Below are positions 27,707 to 37,032 of a stretch of DNA of 64,000 nucleotides, one piece after another (position 1 is the first letter of the stretch; the number at the start of each line of letters is the position of its first letter). A program made the translations under genes and the position numbers. Below the pieces are notes generated by a model that made no database searches, was not told the DNA's origin, and was given only the letters and a program-made list of their open reading frames with translations. This stretch comes from an uncultured Verrucomicrobiota bacterium. GTDB taxonomy: Bacteria; Verrucomicrobiota; Verrucomicrobiia; Verrucomicrobiales; DEV007. Location: assembly GCA_902589825.1 (NCBI GenBank), contig CACIUL010000001.1:1-64000 (forward strand). The letters run 5' to 3'.

Positions 27707-29029
27707 CTAGGCAAGCAGGTTCTCAATAGGACCGGCCTTGGAGTGATAAGTGGGGGCCAAGCTCTTTTCCATGTTGAATCGGTCAACGGGTGCCCCAACG
27801 GCATGCAACAGTGTTGCATACAGGTCATTGATAGGTCGCTTTGCCATCTGGGTAAACCGGCCGGTCTTTAGCGGTCCGCCGGGGTTGCCAATCAGGATGA
27901 AGGGCCAATTGGCCCCTGAGGTGTGCTGCTTGTCCGCATTGTTGCTGGTGTAGACGATCAAGGTGTTGTCCATCATGGTGCCATCGCCCTCCGGCATCGA
28001 CTCCAGTTCCTTGACCATCTTGACGAGCATGCGGCAGTTATACTGGCGGATCTTGACCCAGATTTCATTATTCGGCTGGGGCATGTGACCCAGATTGTGG
28101 CCCTGCTTGTCAACCCCGAGGCCTTTCCATGCACCGAAAATCTCACCTCTTCCTGATCCAATGGTCAAGGTGTTGGTAATCCCGGACTTGAGGGCGGAGA
28201 TACCCAGGTCAAGCAGGGAGTCATGCCAGTCTGTTTCGAATTCCGGGTTGGTGAATTTCTCCCCATATACGGGAGCAAATTTTTTCAAGTGATCGCTAAT
28301 CCCGGCAAGCTGGCTGCGCAGCCCGTTCATGTCACGGAAGCCATCCGTGTAGCTACTGTAACGCTCTTTTTCATTTATCGGCAGTCCGCGGGAATTTTGC
28401 AGGGCGATTTTTTCCACGGAGTTTAAGACATTTGAGCGGGCCTCATAACGCTCCCTGACCTCACCGGTGGATATGCTGCCGAAGAGAGCCTGGTAAAGAT
28501 CCTGCGGGTTGGAATGCATGAAGATCGGCTTGCCCGCACCGGTGGCCGATAGGGTGGCCAGCGTTGGTCTGGAGCGCATGTTGGGCAGGGAGTCCATGCC
28601 GATGCAGAGGTGGGGAAGGATGGTCTCCGGCAAATTCCGGCTGAGCACGTGGTCAATAGTGGCACCGCGTGGAGGACTTCCAATTCCACCACGGTAACCG
28701 CCAAGAGCTCCAAAAAAGGCGCTGTGGCTTGGGCTGGTATGCTGACCATGGAGGCCATTGATGATGTGTAACCGGTCCTTGATCGGCTCGAGGTCCTTGA
28801 TGGGCTCTTCAAACTTGAAGCTGTCCAGTGCCGCATCCTCTTTCAGTCCCTTGGGGATGGCGGTGTAAGGATCAAAGCCCTGGTTCTGCAGGAAAAAGAT
28901 GATGCGCTTTGGCTTGCCCGCCTGTGCGGTCGATTTGGCAAAACCGGGAACAATCGGGGCAGCAGCGGCAGTGCCGATACCGGCTGCCATGGTGCGGAGC
29001 ATTTTCCTGCGGGTCGTAATCATATTCAT
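27707..29029 (-). CDS. DUF1552 family protein (pair C, degenerate motif)
   Basis: The 440-residue product has a clear Tat signal (TTRRKMLRT at 5-13). Where the family has HxxSHH it reads H311-N-L-G-H-M316, and the usual DSTR has become GITN (283-286). The first and fifth His are kept, the Ser and the last His lost. It heads the minus-strand block that runs to 17720, and its start faces a plus-strand lipoprotein 195 nt away; an inverted repeat lies between. It is clearly a DUF1552 relative but the most divergent here. Whether it remains active cannot be judged from sequence. Confidence 0.85.
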   Translation of the reverse strand: MNMITTRRKMLRTMAAGIGTAAAAPIVPGFAKSTAQAGKPKRIIFFLQNQGFDPYTAIPKGLKEDAALDSFKFEEPIKDLEPIKDRLHIINGLHGQHTSPSHSAFFGALGGYRGGIGSPPRGATIDHVLSRNLPETILPHLCIGMDSLPNMRSRPTLATLSATGAGKPIFMHSNPQDLYQALFGSISTGEVRERYEARSNVLNSVEKIALQNSRGLPINEKERYSSYTDGFRDMNGLRSQLAGISDHLKKFAPVYGEKFTNPEFETDWHDSLLDLGISALKSGITNTLTIGSGRGEIFGAWKGLGVDKQGHNLGHMPQPNNEIWVKIRQYNCRMLVKMVKELESMPEGDGTMMDNTLIVYTSNNADKQHTSGANWPFILIGNPGGPLKTGRFTQMAKRPINDLYATLLHAVGAPVDRFNMEKSLAPTYHSKAGPIENLLA

Positions 29030-29068
29030 GTCGTGTCGTTCAGCGAACAGTCAGCTGGTGGAGGGGTT

Positions 29069-29085
29069 GCAATATATAATATTGC
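29069..29085. promoter_or_regulatory. Inverted repeat with TATAAT between divergent genes
   Basis: GCAATAT-ATA-ATATTGC is a perfect 7-bp inverted repeat with a 3-nt centre. It includes TATAAT on the plus strand and lies 40 nt from the pair C DUF1552 start and 139 nt from the lipoprotein start. It could be an operator or -10 region; no good -35 is visible. Confidence 0.35.
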
Positions 29086-29224
29086 GGGTTCTTCGTCCAA
29101 GGTATTTCCGATGATTCCTTATCCGCGGGTTTTTCCTATATTATTGACTGCCGGGACAGGGCAAATCTGAGGGGAAAAGCATCTTTGTTTGCAGTATGCG
29201 GGGTAGTGTAGAAGGGTTTTTAGT

Positions 29225-29677
29225 ATGATAAGAATCTTGATTCCGATCATGGCAAGCATGCTTGTCAGTGGTTGCCTGGAATTTGGCGATGACATTCGCC
29301 TTGCTGCCCCGGACGTGACTGCCAGCGAACTGGGGGAGGTCACCCGGCGCACAGGAATTGATTTTCCACCGGGGACAGTGGGCCTGGGTTATTTCTTTAT
29401 GGGTTCGGGTATTGATGATGCCCTGGCTATCAAGGTTGCGATTGCCGCGAAGGAAAAAGACAAATTTCTCGGAAATGCCCTTTTCCAGGATGGAGGAGTA
29501 GAAGCGTGCTCCCTCCAGATCGGCCAAGACTGGTGGAATATAGACTGGTGGAATATAGACAGGTTGACTGACCGTAAGGATTACAAAATGAACCTGCCCC
29601 AGGGCAGGTTTTTAGAGTGTGTCTTCGGCCAGGAAGGCGGGCGCTGGATCGCCTACATTTACTGGATGTCGACATGA
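29225..29677 (+). CDS. Small lipoprotein, unknown function
   Basis: A 150-residue protein with a lipoprotein signal ending in the lipobox VSGC17, so it should be membrane-anchored by Cys17. No family is recognised. The body is mixed, with a Trp/Asp-rich stretch DWWNIDWWNID encoded by an exact 15-bp tandem duplication at 29528-29557. It heads a plus-strand run of small lipoproteins and a sirtuin, divergent from the DUF1552 operon. A role in envelope or stress response is only a guess. Confidence 0.7.
   Translation: MIRILIPIMASMLVSGCLEFGDDIRLAAPDVTASELGEVTRRTGIDFPPGTVGLGYFFMGSGIDDALAIKVAIAAKEKDKFLGNALFQDGGVEACSLQIGQDWWNIDWWNIDRLTDRKDYKMNLPQGRFLECVFGQEGGRWIAYIYWMST
29528..29557 (+). repeat. 15-bp tandem duplication inside a lipoprotein gene
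   Basis: Two exact copies of GACTGGTGGAATATA occur in frame, plus a trailing GAC, duplicating the residues DWWNI. Confidence 0.9.
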
Positions 29678-29748
29678 GGGAAACGTGAACCCGGCTTACG
29701 TGGTCATTTGTCCGAAAGGGTGTTCTTTAGAGTGGATACGAATTTCTG

Positions 29749-30507
29749 ATGCCAAAGAACCTGACAGAGTGGATTCGTGAGTCCCGCCGTATCCTGGTCT
29801 TCACCGGCGCTGGGATTTCCACACCCAGCGGGATCCCTGCCTTTCGCGGTGCGGGGGGACTCTGGACCACTAAAAAACCGGTTTATTACCAGGATTTCAT
29901 GGCTATGGAATCCGCCCGAGTCGAGTATTGGCAATACAAGCTGGAGCTCTGGGAGGAACATGGCGATGCCCGGCCCAATGTGATTCATGAGGCTATCGTG
30001 CACCTGGAGCAATCCGGCCGGGTGGCAATGGTAGTGACCCAGAATGTGGATGGGCTGCACCGGGCTGCCGGCACCAGTGAGGAATTACTCGTGGAAGTGC
30101 ACGGCACCGGCAGCCTGGTTGAGTGCCAGTCCTGTGGTCACCGTGAGCCACCGGAGGCGAGCTTTGAAGTGTTCAAGAAGGAGGGCAAGTGTCCGAGTTG
30201 TGTCTGCGGGGGATATCTTAAGCCTGCCACCATCAGCTTTGGCCAGAGCCTGCGTGAAGATGACCTCAACCGCGCTTTTGCCGCCGCCGGATCCTGTGAC
30301 CTTGTCCTTGCCCTTGGTTCCACGCTTTCCGTCAGTCCGGCCAACTCGATTCCCATGGCCGCTGCCCAGACCGGTGTTCCCTATATCATCATCAACCGCG
30401 ATGAGACCGATCACGACAACCTGCCACAAGTGACCCTGCGTCTTTTCGATAACCTTGAGGATATTGTTCCTCCAGCCGTGTCCGAGGCTCTGGATTCTGA
30501 GCCTTAA
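29749..30507 (+). CDS. SIR2-family NAD-dependent protein deacylase (sirtuin)
   Basis: The 252-residue cytosolic protein carries the sirtuin signatures: G20-A-G-I-S24 and SGIPAFR (27-33) for NAD binding, T97-Q-N-V-D101, catalytic H118 in VHGT, zinc Cys at C126, C129, C148 and C151 or C153, and GSTLSVSPA. The Asp of the common SGIPDFR is Ala here; that position also varies in E. coli CobB. The Tyr-x-x-Arg motif of desuccinylases is absent (YWQY instead), so deacetylation is the likelier activity. It is one of the few cytoplasmic proteins in the window and sits between lipoprotein genes with no obvious link. Confidence 0.92.
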   Translation: MPKNLTEWIRESRRILVFTGAGISTPSGIPAFRGAGGLWTTKKPVYYQDFMAMESARVEYWQYKLELWEEHGDARPNVIHEAIVHLEQSGRVAMVVTQNVDGLHRAAGTSEELLVEVHGTGSLVECQSCGHREPPEASFEVFKKEGKCPSCVCGGYLKPATISFGQSLREDDLNRAFAAAGSCDLVLALGSTLSVSPANSIPMAAAQTGVPYIIINRDETDHDNLPQVTLRLFDNLEDIVPPAVSEALDSEP

Positions 30508-30587
30508 TGGATTTGTTTGAGGTATGCTTGATTAGATGTTCTATTCCATCAGGTTAAGGCGATATAAAATATTTAAAGAGACTGCTC

Positions 30588-31382
30588 ATGAAAAAATGCG
30601 TTCCATTTGTTTTGGCTTTGTTCGTTTTAGGATGTGAAAAGGGAAATCAACCTGCTTCTCCAGAGAGCACATCTGCTTCTCCAGAGCATCAGCTGATCGG
30701 TTACTGGACCTTGGACGCGCAAAAGAGCCTTAAAGCTCTGGAGAGCCTGCCGGAGAGTCCTGACAGCGAGGAGGAAGAGGAATTCAGAGAGCATATCGGC
30801 CAAGCTGCCAAGGGCCTGTTTCTCAATTTTTCCAAGGGGGGGAAGGTGGTGAGCTATGAATTTGATGACCCTGCCAAAGATTTGACCTATACCGTCGTTC
30901 GCGAAGATGAAGAGGCCCTGTCCGTTAAAATTGAAGGCATCGGAAACTTTTTAATGCAGGGAGACACCCTGCAGATGATTCCGCCAGAAGGTGCACCTGG
31001 CATCATGAAATGCATTCTGTGTTCACGAATCGATGCGGAAGAGGCAAAACGGCACATCGAAGAGGCTCAGTCCACCAAGTCCATTCACCGAGCTGCTGAG
31101 CAGGGTGACCTGGAGTCATTAAAGAAACACATTGCTGCCGGGGCCGACATTAACTCGCAGGATGGTCGTGATGGAGAAACTCCACTGCACCGTGCCATTA
31201 CCCGCGGGCAGACGGCGGCGGCCAGGCTGCTTATTGAGGGCGGCTGTGATCTCAATATTGGCCGGAAAAAGGATGGGGATACGCCATTGGATATGGCGGA
31301 AGGCCGGGGACGGACGGAAATTGCCGCATTGCTGCGTGAGAAAGGTGCCAAAAAAAGTTCCGACCTGCCGCCTATCAAATAA
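30588..31382 (+). CDS. Lipoprotein with C-terminal ankyrin repeats
   Basis: A 264-residue lipoprotein with lipobox VLGC16 after a short hydrophobic run. An acidic linker (SEEEEE at about 63) and an unrecognised middle domain are followed by two to three ankyrin repeats from about residue 165 (IHRAAEQGDLESL, GETPLHRAITRGQTAAARLL, DGDTPLDMAEGRGRTEIAALL). Ankyrin repeats bind proteins, so this should be an envelope-anchored adaptor. It has a counterpart at 60459-61238 in the second lipoprotein cluster. It follows the sirtuin by 80 nt and precedes another lipoprotein by 46 nt. Confidence 0.82.
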   Translation: MKKCVPFVLALFVLGCEKGNQPASPESTSASPEHQLIGYWTLDAQKSLKALESLPESPDSEEEEEFREHIGQAAKGLFLNFSKGGKVVSYEFDDPAKDLTYTVVREDEEALSVKIEGIGNFLMQGDTLQMIPPEGAPGIMKCILCSRIDAEEAKRHIEEAQSTKSIHRAAEQGDLESLKKHIAAGADINSQDGRDGETPLHRAITRGQTAAARLLIEGGCDLNIGRKKDGDTPLDMAEGRGRTEIAALLREKGAKKSSDLPPIK

Positions 31383-31428
31383 CGAAGGGCCGTGATTTTT
31401 GTCCTGATAAGAGGGTAATTTCCAGGCA

Positions 31429-32112
31429 ATGAAGATACGTAATTTGATCCTGGTTAGTCTGCTGGTTACGGGATGCGGAAGGCAGCCGGTGGCGCATACA
31501 GGTGATGATGGCGGAAGCCCTGACATTCCTGCCAACCAGAAGATGGAAAGAGAAGCTCCCGCTGGGGGTGATGACGAAAACACTGCTGCGGGCAATCAAC
31601 AACCCCCTGCCGTTGATGAGTTGATTGCAGCAATGGGAAACCCACTGAATGAAAAGGAAGAAATGATTGTCGGCAAATACCTTGAGAGGCTGACAAGCAC
31701 CACGGATCCCGGGCTTTATGCGGATGATGCGCCAAGGGAGACAATCAACAGGGGCAACCGGACGTATTCCATTTTATATGAAGATGGAGACGAAAAAACC
31801 CTGGTCCATGGAATCTGGATGATTCAAGGCAATGACTACTACTACATGGGGATGATTGCTAACGGGGTGCCGATTCCAAAAGAAGAACGCGAAGTCTACC
31901 ATGCCGCCGTAGTGACACTTGATAAAGAGAAGAGTGTTTTCTCTGTTCCTTCACCTGATGATCCATCAAAGAAGGACCATATTACCTTGGAGTCGATTGA
32001 GAAATTTAAGGCTGCTCAAATGCAGGCGTTTAATGAGGAGGCAGTGAATGAAGACTTCAATATCTTCGAGATTCACAAGGGAGGATTTCCTCTTCCAAAG
32101 GTTACGCCATGA
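31429..32112 (+). CDS. Lipoprotein, unknown function
   Basis: A 227-residue protein with lipobox VTGC16, then a low-complexity acidic, Pro-rich spacer (about 20-62) and a compact domain with GNDYYYMGMIANGVPIP near its centre. I recognise no family. It is co-directional with the ankyrin lipoprotein 46 nt upstream and converges with the ThuA gene, leaving only about 20 nt and no clear terminator between them. A membrane-anchored surface or envelope role is the limit of what the sequence supports. Confidence 0.72.
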   Translation: MKIRNLILVSLLVTGCGRQPVAHTGDDGGSPDIPANQKMEREAPAGGDDENTAAGNQQPPAVDELIAAMGNPLNEKEEMIVGKYLERLTSTTDPGLYADDAPRETINRGNRTYSILYEDGDEKTLVHGIWMIQGNDYYYMGMIANGVPIPKEEREVYHAAVVTLDKEKSVFSVPSPDDPSKKDHITLESIEKFKAAQMQAFNEEAVNEDFNIFEIHKGGFPLPKVTP

Positions 32113-32132
32113 CCGGAGCAAGTGATCCCCGT

Positions 32133-33155
32133 CTACTTCTGTAACGGGATGATTGGAGATTCCCAGCCGGCAAGGTCAGCGGGCTTGGTGCCGCCCTTGC
32201 GCCGTCCCTTGCCCCGGGCCCAGGTGCCGTTGAAGGGGCCGACAAAGCTCACGTTGGCATCAGCCTTGATTTCCTTCTCCATGCCCACCGCCCAGAAACA
32301 GGCGTTAATAAGCAGGCGGCGGTAGCCCTCACTCTCGATGTCATTGGAGGCACCGTAGGTGCTGGTAAAGACACGTCCCTTTGTTTTGCCGTCTGCCCCC
32401 ACGTAGTGGCGAGTCCAGGCTCCCGGAACAGGCTTCCGGGTTTCATCATTGGGTGAATCCGGGGACATGCCCTTGAGCGGTTGTGCCATGGCCAGGGCCG
32501 TGAAGGGTTTCAAGGGGTTGGCATTGTAGCCACCGCATTGCGCCCACATGTTTTTTACCCCACGCAGGATCGGGTGGCCGGACTGTTCGGGAACAACATC
32601 CAGACGCGTGCTGGAGCGGTGGTTGCCACCATAGTGGCCAGCCCATTTTTCACCCAGCACCTGGCGGCCGAAACCGTCCTTATATTCTGCCCCGCCGTAG
32701 CCGTTGTTGTATTTTGCATAGGGGCTATCCTTTGGAATCTTATTGAAACCGTGCGTGGCGGTGCGCAGGCCGACGATGGGCCCGGCCCGGTCCAGGTAAG
32801 CCACGAAATGTTTCATCTGGTCAGCGGGCCAGTTCTGGAACCGCGTGAAGATGACCATGAGGTCGGCTTGATCCAGCTCTTCAATGCCGGGCACGTTATT
32901 GGCTCCTGGCTGGATCTCACCCTTGGCATTGAGGCCGAAGACCACGGAGCACTTAAAGCCATGGTGCCTGGCCAGGATGCGTGCGAGGGCAGGCAGGGTT
33001 TCCTCGGAGCGGTATTCGTGATCACTTGCGATGAAGACGAGGTGCTTGCCCTTGCCGGGGCCACTTTTGCCCTCATAGACAAGGGGGGCCGCCGCGTTGA
33101 GCAACGCGGATGTGCCGAGAAAGCAGGTGAGAAATCCGAAGAGAATTTGACGCAT
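32133..33155 (-). CDS. ThuA-like domain protein, secreted
   Basis: The frame opens at 33191, but ATG 33155 gives the signal peptide (MRQILFGFLTCFLG...), leaving 340 residues. The ThuA-like fold, related to class I glutamine amidotransferases, shows HLVFIASDHEYRSEET at the start and ADLMVIFTRF plus RTATHGF in the middle. ThuA domains were first linked to trehalose use and are now tied to sugar oxidation, often beside Gfo/Idh/MocA enzymes, DUF1080 and PVC cytochromes. All these occur in this window. It follows the SGNH hydrolase by about 50 nt on the minus strand. Confidence 0.87.
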   Translation of the reverse strand: MRQILFGFLTCFLGTSALLNAAAPLVYEGKSGPGKGKHLVFIASDHEYRSEETLPALARILARHHGFKCSVVFGLNAKGEIQPGANNVPGIEELDQADLMVIFTRFQNWPADQMKHFVAYLDRAGPIVGLRTATHGFNKIPKDSPYAKYNNGYGGAEYKDGFGRQVLGEKWAGHYGGNHRSSTRLDVVPEQSGHPILRGVKNMWAQCGGYNANPLKPFTALAMAQPLKGMSPDSPNDETRKPVPGAWTRHYVGADGKTKGRVFTSTYGASNDIESEGYRRLLINACFWAVGMEKEIKADANVSFVGPFNGTWARGKGRRKGGTKPADLAGWESPIIPLQK

Positions 33156-33208
33156 GGCTAAAATGATAGGGATACAGCGGCAGGATGGCAAGCCTGGTAA
33201 GGGGAATG

Positions 33209-33952
33209 CTATTTCCAGCTTTCTGCCGACTTGTCGAGTTGCTGATCGGTTAACCCAAAGGCCTTGGCGACCCCGCGGGCCATCATGATGTTTCCGGCCT
33301 TGTTCATGTGCACGCCGTCACTGGTTAATTGCTTACCCTTGGGGGCATCGGCCGGGAATTTCTTAAGGCCTTCCTGCATATCGGCATTGAGGTCAGCCAA
33401 GAGGCACTTTTTCTCCTTTGCCAGTGACTTGATGAAGTCATTGTACCCGGCGAGTTTCTGGTTCATGGCGTTACCCTGGTCTTCACCGATCATCGTTGAG
33501 GTCAACAGTATGACCTTAACGCCTGCCTTGTGGGCGCGGTTGACGATCTCGGCAATGTTTTTCTTGTAGGATTCCAGGTCAACGCCGCGCTTGCCGTGCC
33601 AGACATCGTTGACTCCACAACTTAAGGTCATCCAGTCGGGCTTGTGCTGCAGGACGTCTTTTTCCAGGCGTGCGAGCATCTGGTTGGACTTGTGACCGCT
33701 GATGCCGGCAAAGACCGGGACCGCTTTAATTCCCTGGTCCTTAAGGGCGGAGAGTACCAGTTGGCAGTAACCGCCTTTTCTCTTTCCCGCCTGGGTAATG
33801 GAATCACCCATGAAGGCAATTTTCTCACCATTTTTTACAGCTATTTTTGCTTTTTCTGCAGCGGCCATTTTTCCTGCGGGCAAGATGAAGAATGCCATGA
33901 GCAGTGGTAGTGGGCACAGAGATTTCAGGGGATTACTTGGTAAATAGGTCAT
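33209..33952 (-). CDS. Secreted SGNH/GDSL hydrolase
   Basis: A 247-residue exported protein with a complete SGNH set: FMGDS51IT (block I), AGISGH near 82-87 (block II Gly), GVND at 113-116 (Asn115 of block III) and DGVH at 212-215 (D212 and H215). It should be an active acyl esterase of the rhamnogalacturonan acetylesterase/TesA-like type. It lies between a SASA-type acetylesterase and a ThuA protein in what looks like one operon, fitting removal of acetyl groups from a glycan. Unlike the SGNH proteins at 4526 and 58169, it keeps the catalytic Asp of DxxH. Confidence 0.9.
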   Translation of the reverse strand: MTYLPSNPLKSLCPLPLLMAFFILPAGKMAAAEKAKIAVKNGEKIAFMGDSITQAGKRKGGYCQLVLSALKDQGIKAVPVFAGISGHKSNQMLARLEKDVLQHKPDWMTLSCGVNDVWHGKRGVDLESYKKNIAEIVNRAHKAGVKVILLTSTMIGEDQGNAMNQKLAGYNDFIKSLAKEKKCLLADLNADMQEGLKKFPADAPKGKQLTSDGVHMNKAGNIMMARGVAKAFGLTDQQLDKSAESWK

Positions 33953-34022
33953 GATGATCTTTTTTGTTTTTTAGTGAACCGGATGGCTCAATGACAGGCT
34001 TTTATGCAGGGCGAATCCAGCC

Positions 34023-35246
34023 TTACTGATTTTCCATCATCTGGTGCATGGACCTGGCAAAGGCGTCCCCAAGACGCACGAAGAACTTGCCGCTTCCAAG
34101 GTAGTGATAGGGTCGGTCGCTGCCCACCACACACCACTCGGCAAAGCGCTTGGCCCACCCCTGGTCGTAGACACCGCGTGCCTTCAAGTCATAAACCTTG
34201 TAGCTTTCCACGGAGGCGACATTCCCCTTGAATTCGGGTGTGGTAGCAGCTTGTCGCTGGGCAACCGAGACAGCATTCTTGTCCACGCCCTCCTTGGTCA
34301 TGTTGGTTCCCATGACGCCAATGACAAAGGGCATCTTTGGGGTCTTGTATTCTTTGCGGATGTCCTTGATGAAGTGGACCATCATGTCCTTGTAGTTATT
34401 CCGGAATGCTTCCGAGAACTGGTCATTGAATCCCTGGAACCACACAAAGCCGGCCATTTCATGCCCGGCAGCGGGATCATAGGCAGGATGATGTTTCTTG
34501 AGGTCCTTGAGCACCGTATCGATGGCTTCGGTCATCATTCTCCAGTTGAGTCCCGCGTTCTTGCGGATGTCTGCCGCGTTTTTTGATGTTTTCTGTTTAT
34601 CATCCAGCTGGTATGGGCCGGCAGAAGGCGGGCGGAAATCGTAGTTGATGGACTTGCCCCCCCATGAGGTCTTGATTAGAAGGATCGGGGCGTCCAGCTT
34701 TTTCGCCATAGAGAGGCCGAAGCTTAATTCCGGGCCGACCTTTTCCGGGCTGCCCCCGTAGCCAACCGTCAGGGGACCTGAGCGCTTGTTGCCGTCTGCA
34801 ATGGAGGAAATATAAACACGGTCGGAGACTGCACACGCTGAGATCACCTTTTTTTTGTAAGACTCATAGTCTTCTTTGAGCTTCTTGACCTCTGCCTCAA
34901 GGGCTGTTTTCTCGGCCCCATCACTCATCTTCTTGATCTTGTCATTGGAGATTCCGCCGGTGAGTTCGTCGGTTTTCCTTACCTGTGCCAGCTGTGTACC
35001 CAATACTTCCTTGGACAGGCCGCTACCCTTCTTGAATACCATCTGGGCAAGTTGCTGATCTCCTGCAACGTCCGAATCATAGAGGGTTGCCATGGTATGG
35101 GAGTTGGCGTGACCGACCATGTTGGACTGCCCGGCAAGGATAAAGACCTGCAGCTTCTTGCTGCCGGGGTTTGCCGAGAGAGTGCCTGTCATTATCAGGA
35201 GCAGGGCGATGGTTTTGCCAATGTTGTGCATTTTTATTTTCAGCAT
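34023..35246 (-). CDS. SASA-type (sialate O-acetylesterase-like) carbohydrate esterase
   Basis: A 407-residue exported protein (signal about 7-25). The SASA domain begins with FILAGQS41NM, continues with KTSWGGKS and WFQGFND, and ends in the HYLGSGKFF catalytic His region. These enzymes deacetylate sialic acids or, in the CE6-like branch, xylan and other plant or algal sugars. Residues about 90-135 form a Lys/Glu-rich helix, probably a coiled-coil insert. It leads the minus-strand run SASA, SGNH, ThuA and is divergent from the orphan lipoprotein at 35368. Confidence 0.87.
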   Translation of the reverse strand: MLKIKMHNIGKTIALLLIMTGTLSANPGSKKLQVFILAGQSNMVGHANSHTMATLYDSDVAGDQQLAQMVFKKGSGLSKEVLGTQLAQVRKTDELTGGISNDKIKKMSDGAEKTALEAEVKKLKEDYESYKKKVISACAVSDRVYISSIADGNKRSGPLTVGYGGSPEKVGPELSFGLSMAKKLDAPILLIKTSWGGKSINYDFRPPSAGPYQLDDKQKTSKNAADIRKNAGLNWRMMTEAIDTVLKDLKKHHPAYDPAAGHEMAGFVWFQGFNDQFSEAFRNNYKDMMVHFIKDIRKEYKTPKMPFVIGVMGTNMTKEGVDKNAVSVAQRQAATTPEFKGNVASVESYKVYDLKARGVYDQGWAKRFAEWCVVGSDRPYHYLGSGKFFVRLGDAFARSMHQMMENQ

Positions 35247-35367
35247 TTTCTTTGTTCTGGTTGATCGAAAGGTCAGAATTAGTTGACGCCATGCTGAGCC
35301 CGGTGTGTTCTTAGATCAAGCCTATTCAATCTGTAATTCTCAAGAGGCAAGGTTTGTTGACTATTTG

Positions 35368-36966
35368 ATGTTTGTTCCTTTTCATAAGTTGCGCCATGGC
35401 GCCGTCATCACTGTTCATCTCCTGATAGTGGTCTTGATGTTGCTTTCAAACGGATGTCGGCAACCCAACAAGACTGCGGAGACTGAAGAGACTTGGGAGA
35501 CTTGGGAGACTTGGGATGCGTTTCGCAAGCATTGGCAGGAGAAGGGGGAGGTCTTTGATTACAGGGTACATATTCCCGGGACCGTGCCTTCCGAGAAAAA
35601 CTTTGCCCACACGCCGCTTCTCAAGCCCCTGCTTGAATACGACTGGAATGATGACATGAGCGAAGCGGAGCCTGTGGATCCGGCGAAGCACAGCAAGGCA
35701 ACCGGTCTATTCGAGCTACCCGGAACGCGACCTTCTCTGGGCCAATGGCAGGCGGGCAAATCCGTGGATCTTGAAGCCTGGCAGGAATATTTCCGCGGGC
35801 AGGAAGGCTTTTTTCAAGCCGAAGAGTTAAAAGATCCCGCAAAGGCGGAGAATGCGGCAAGCGATGTATTACAGGCACTGACTGTTTTTGACGATCAGAT
35901 GGCTGAACTCCAGAGGGCTGCCGGCAAGCGGCCGCTTTGCCGGTTCGATGTCAGGTATGAAGCGCACCTGCATGCCATGACGCCGCACCTGTTCGTATTA
36001 ATGAAGGCGTCAACATGTTTCGCGCTGCGTGCCGTCGCCCATCTTGCTGAGGATGATCGCAACGCTGCCTTTACAGATGCCAAAATGGTTATTTTCCTGG
36101 CCCAGAGTGTTGCCCGTGAGCCAACCCTTATTTCCCACCTTGTGCGCATTGCGATACTGGAACAGGCATTGCAGGTCATTTGGCAGGGTTTGGCGGAAAA
36201 CAGTTGGAGCAATGAACAATTGGGTGTCCTGCGTGCAAAACTCTCCGATGTCAACCTCGTGCAGGATCTTCAGCTGGCCCTGCGCTATGAGCGTGACATG
36301 TTTAACCTTGTCATTGACCAGATGATCCGGAAACCGGTTTCGCAATGGCAGGAAGATTTCAGCGGACTGGGTGACTTCAACCCGCCACCTGACAATCAGG
36401 TTCCCTGGCTGGAGCAGAATCAAATCCGGCTAAATCAGCTTTACATGAAGTTTGGTCGCAACCTTGTGGATGTCAAAAATGGCGTCATTGACCCGGGAAT
36501 TGCTGCAGCGCATGATCATTACCTTGATGAACTGGACAAAAATGATCCTCATAACCTGCTGGTTGCGCTGGTTTCCATGAACCTGAGCGGTGTTGCGATG
36601 CGCTTCGGCAATACCCAAACAGGAATTGACCATGCCTGTATTGCTGCTGCCCTGGAGCAGAAAAAGATGAAAGATGGCCAGTATCCCGGAGAGTTCGTGG
36701 ACCTTGCGAAGCTCTCAGTATCATTGGCGAGGGGGGTCCCGTCAATGCTGCGATCTAGAAGCTTGGGAGGGTTGAACCTGACTGACCCGTTCAGTGGGGA
36801 TCCTTATTTCTATTTTACAGGGACCAGGCGATACGTGCTTTATGGGACGGGGTGGGACCTCAAGGATGATGGCGGCAAGGTTATCATGGAAGGCCCGGAG
36901 AATACGCGGATAGACAAGGCGCGTGGAGACCGGGTATGGCCATATGCTGAGGCTGCCGGAAAATAA
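35368..36966 (+). CDS. Large lipoprotein-like protein of unknown function with pseudopilin-like end
   Basis: The frame opens at 35305; ATG 35368 gives a better signal with Cys30 after LLSNG, a weak lipobox, and 532 residues. The N-terminal linker is repetitive (KTAETEETWETWETWDAF, from a 9-bp repeat). The middle is helical. The C-terminus (CIAAALEQKKMKDGQYPGEF ... LTDPFSGDPYFYFTGTRRYVLYGTG) resembles the tail of type II pseudopilin-like proteins common in PVC bacteria. No catalytic motif is seen. It is alone on its strand between two minus-strand units and converges on the dehydrogenase. Confidence 0.75.
   Translation: MFVPFHKLRHGAVITVHLLIVVLMLLSNGCRQPNKTAETEETWETWETWDAFRKHWQEKGEVFDYRVHIPGTVPSEKNFAHTPLLKPLLEYDWNDDMSEAEPVDPAKHSKATGLFELPGTRPSLGQWQAGKSVDLEAWQEYFRGQEGFFQAEELKDPAKAENAASDVLQALTVFDDQMAELQRAAGKRPLCRFDVRYEAHLHAMTPHLFVLMKASTCFALRAVAHLAEDDRNAAFTDAKMVIFLAQSVAREPTLISHLVRIAILEQALQVIWQGLAENSWSNEQLGVLRAKLSDVNLVQDLQLALRYERDMFNLVIDQMIRKPVSQWQEDFSGLGDFNPPPDNQVPWLEQNQIRLNQLYMKFGRNLVDVKNGVIDPGIAAAHDHYLDELDKNDPHNLLVALVSMNLSGVAMRFGNTQTGIDHACIAAALEQKKMKDGQYPGEFVDLAKLSVSLARGVPSMLRSRSLGGLNLTDPFSGDPYFYFTGTRRYVLYGTGWDLKDDGGKVIMEGPENTRIDKARGDRVWPYAEAAGK
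35488..35514 (+). repeat. 9-bp tandem repeat, three exact copies
   Basis: GAGACTTGG occurs three times in a row in frame, encoding Glu-Thr-Trp each time. Two degenerate copies precede it from about 35470. Confidence 0.9.
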
Positions 36967-37032
36967 ATTTCCGGGCGCAATACTTGTTTGAGCCTCACAT
37001 GATGTGCCGGCATTCAGCCGGTGGAACAGGTG

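Noticed and set aside
37007..37021. CCGGC-ATTCA-GCCGG hairpin as terminator between convergent genes
   Set aside because: The stem is only 5 bp and no T-run follows on either strand.
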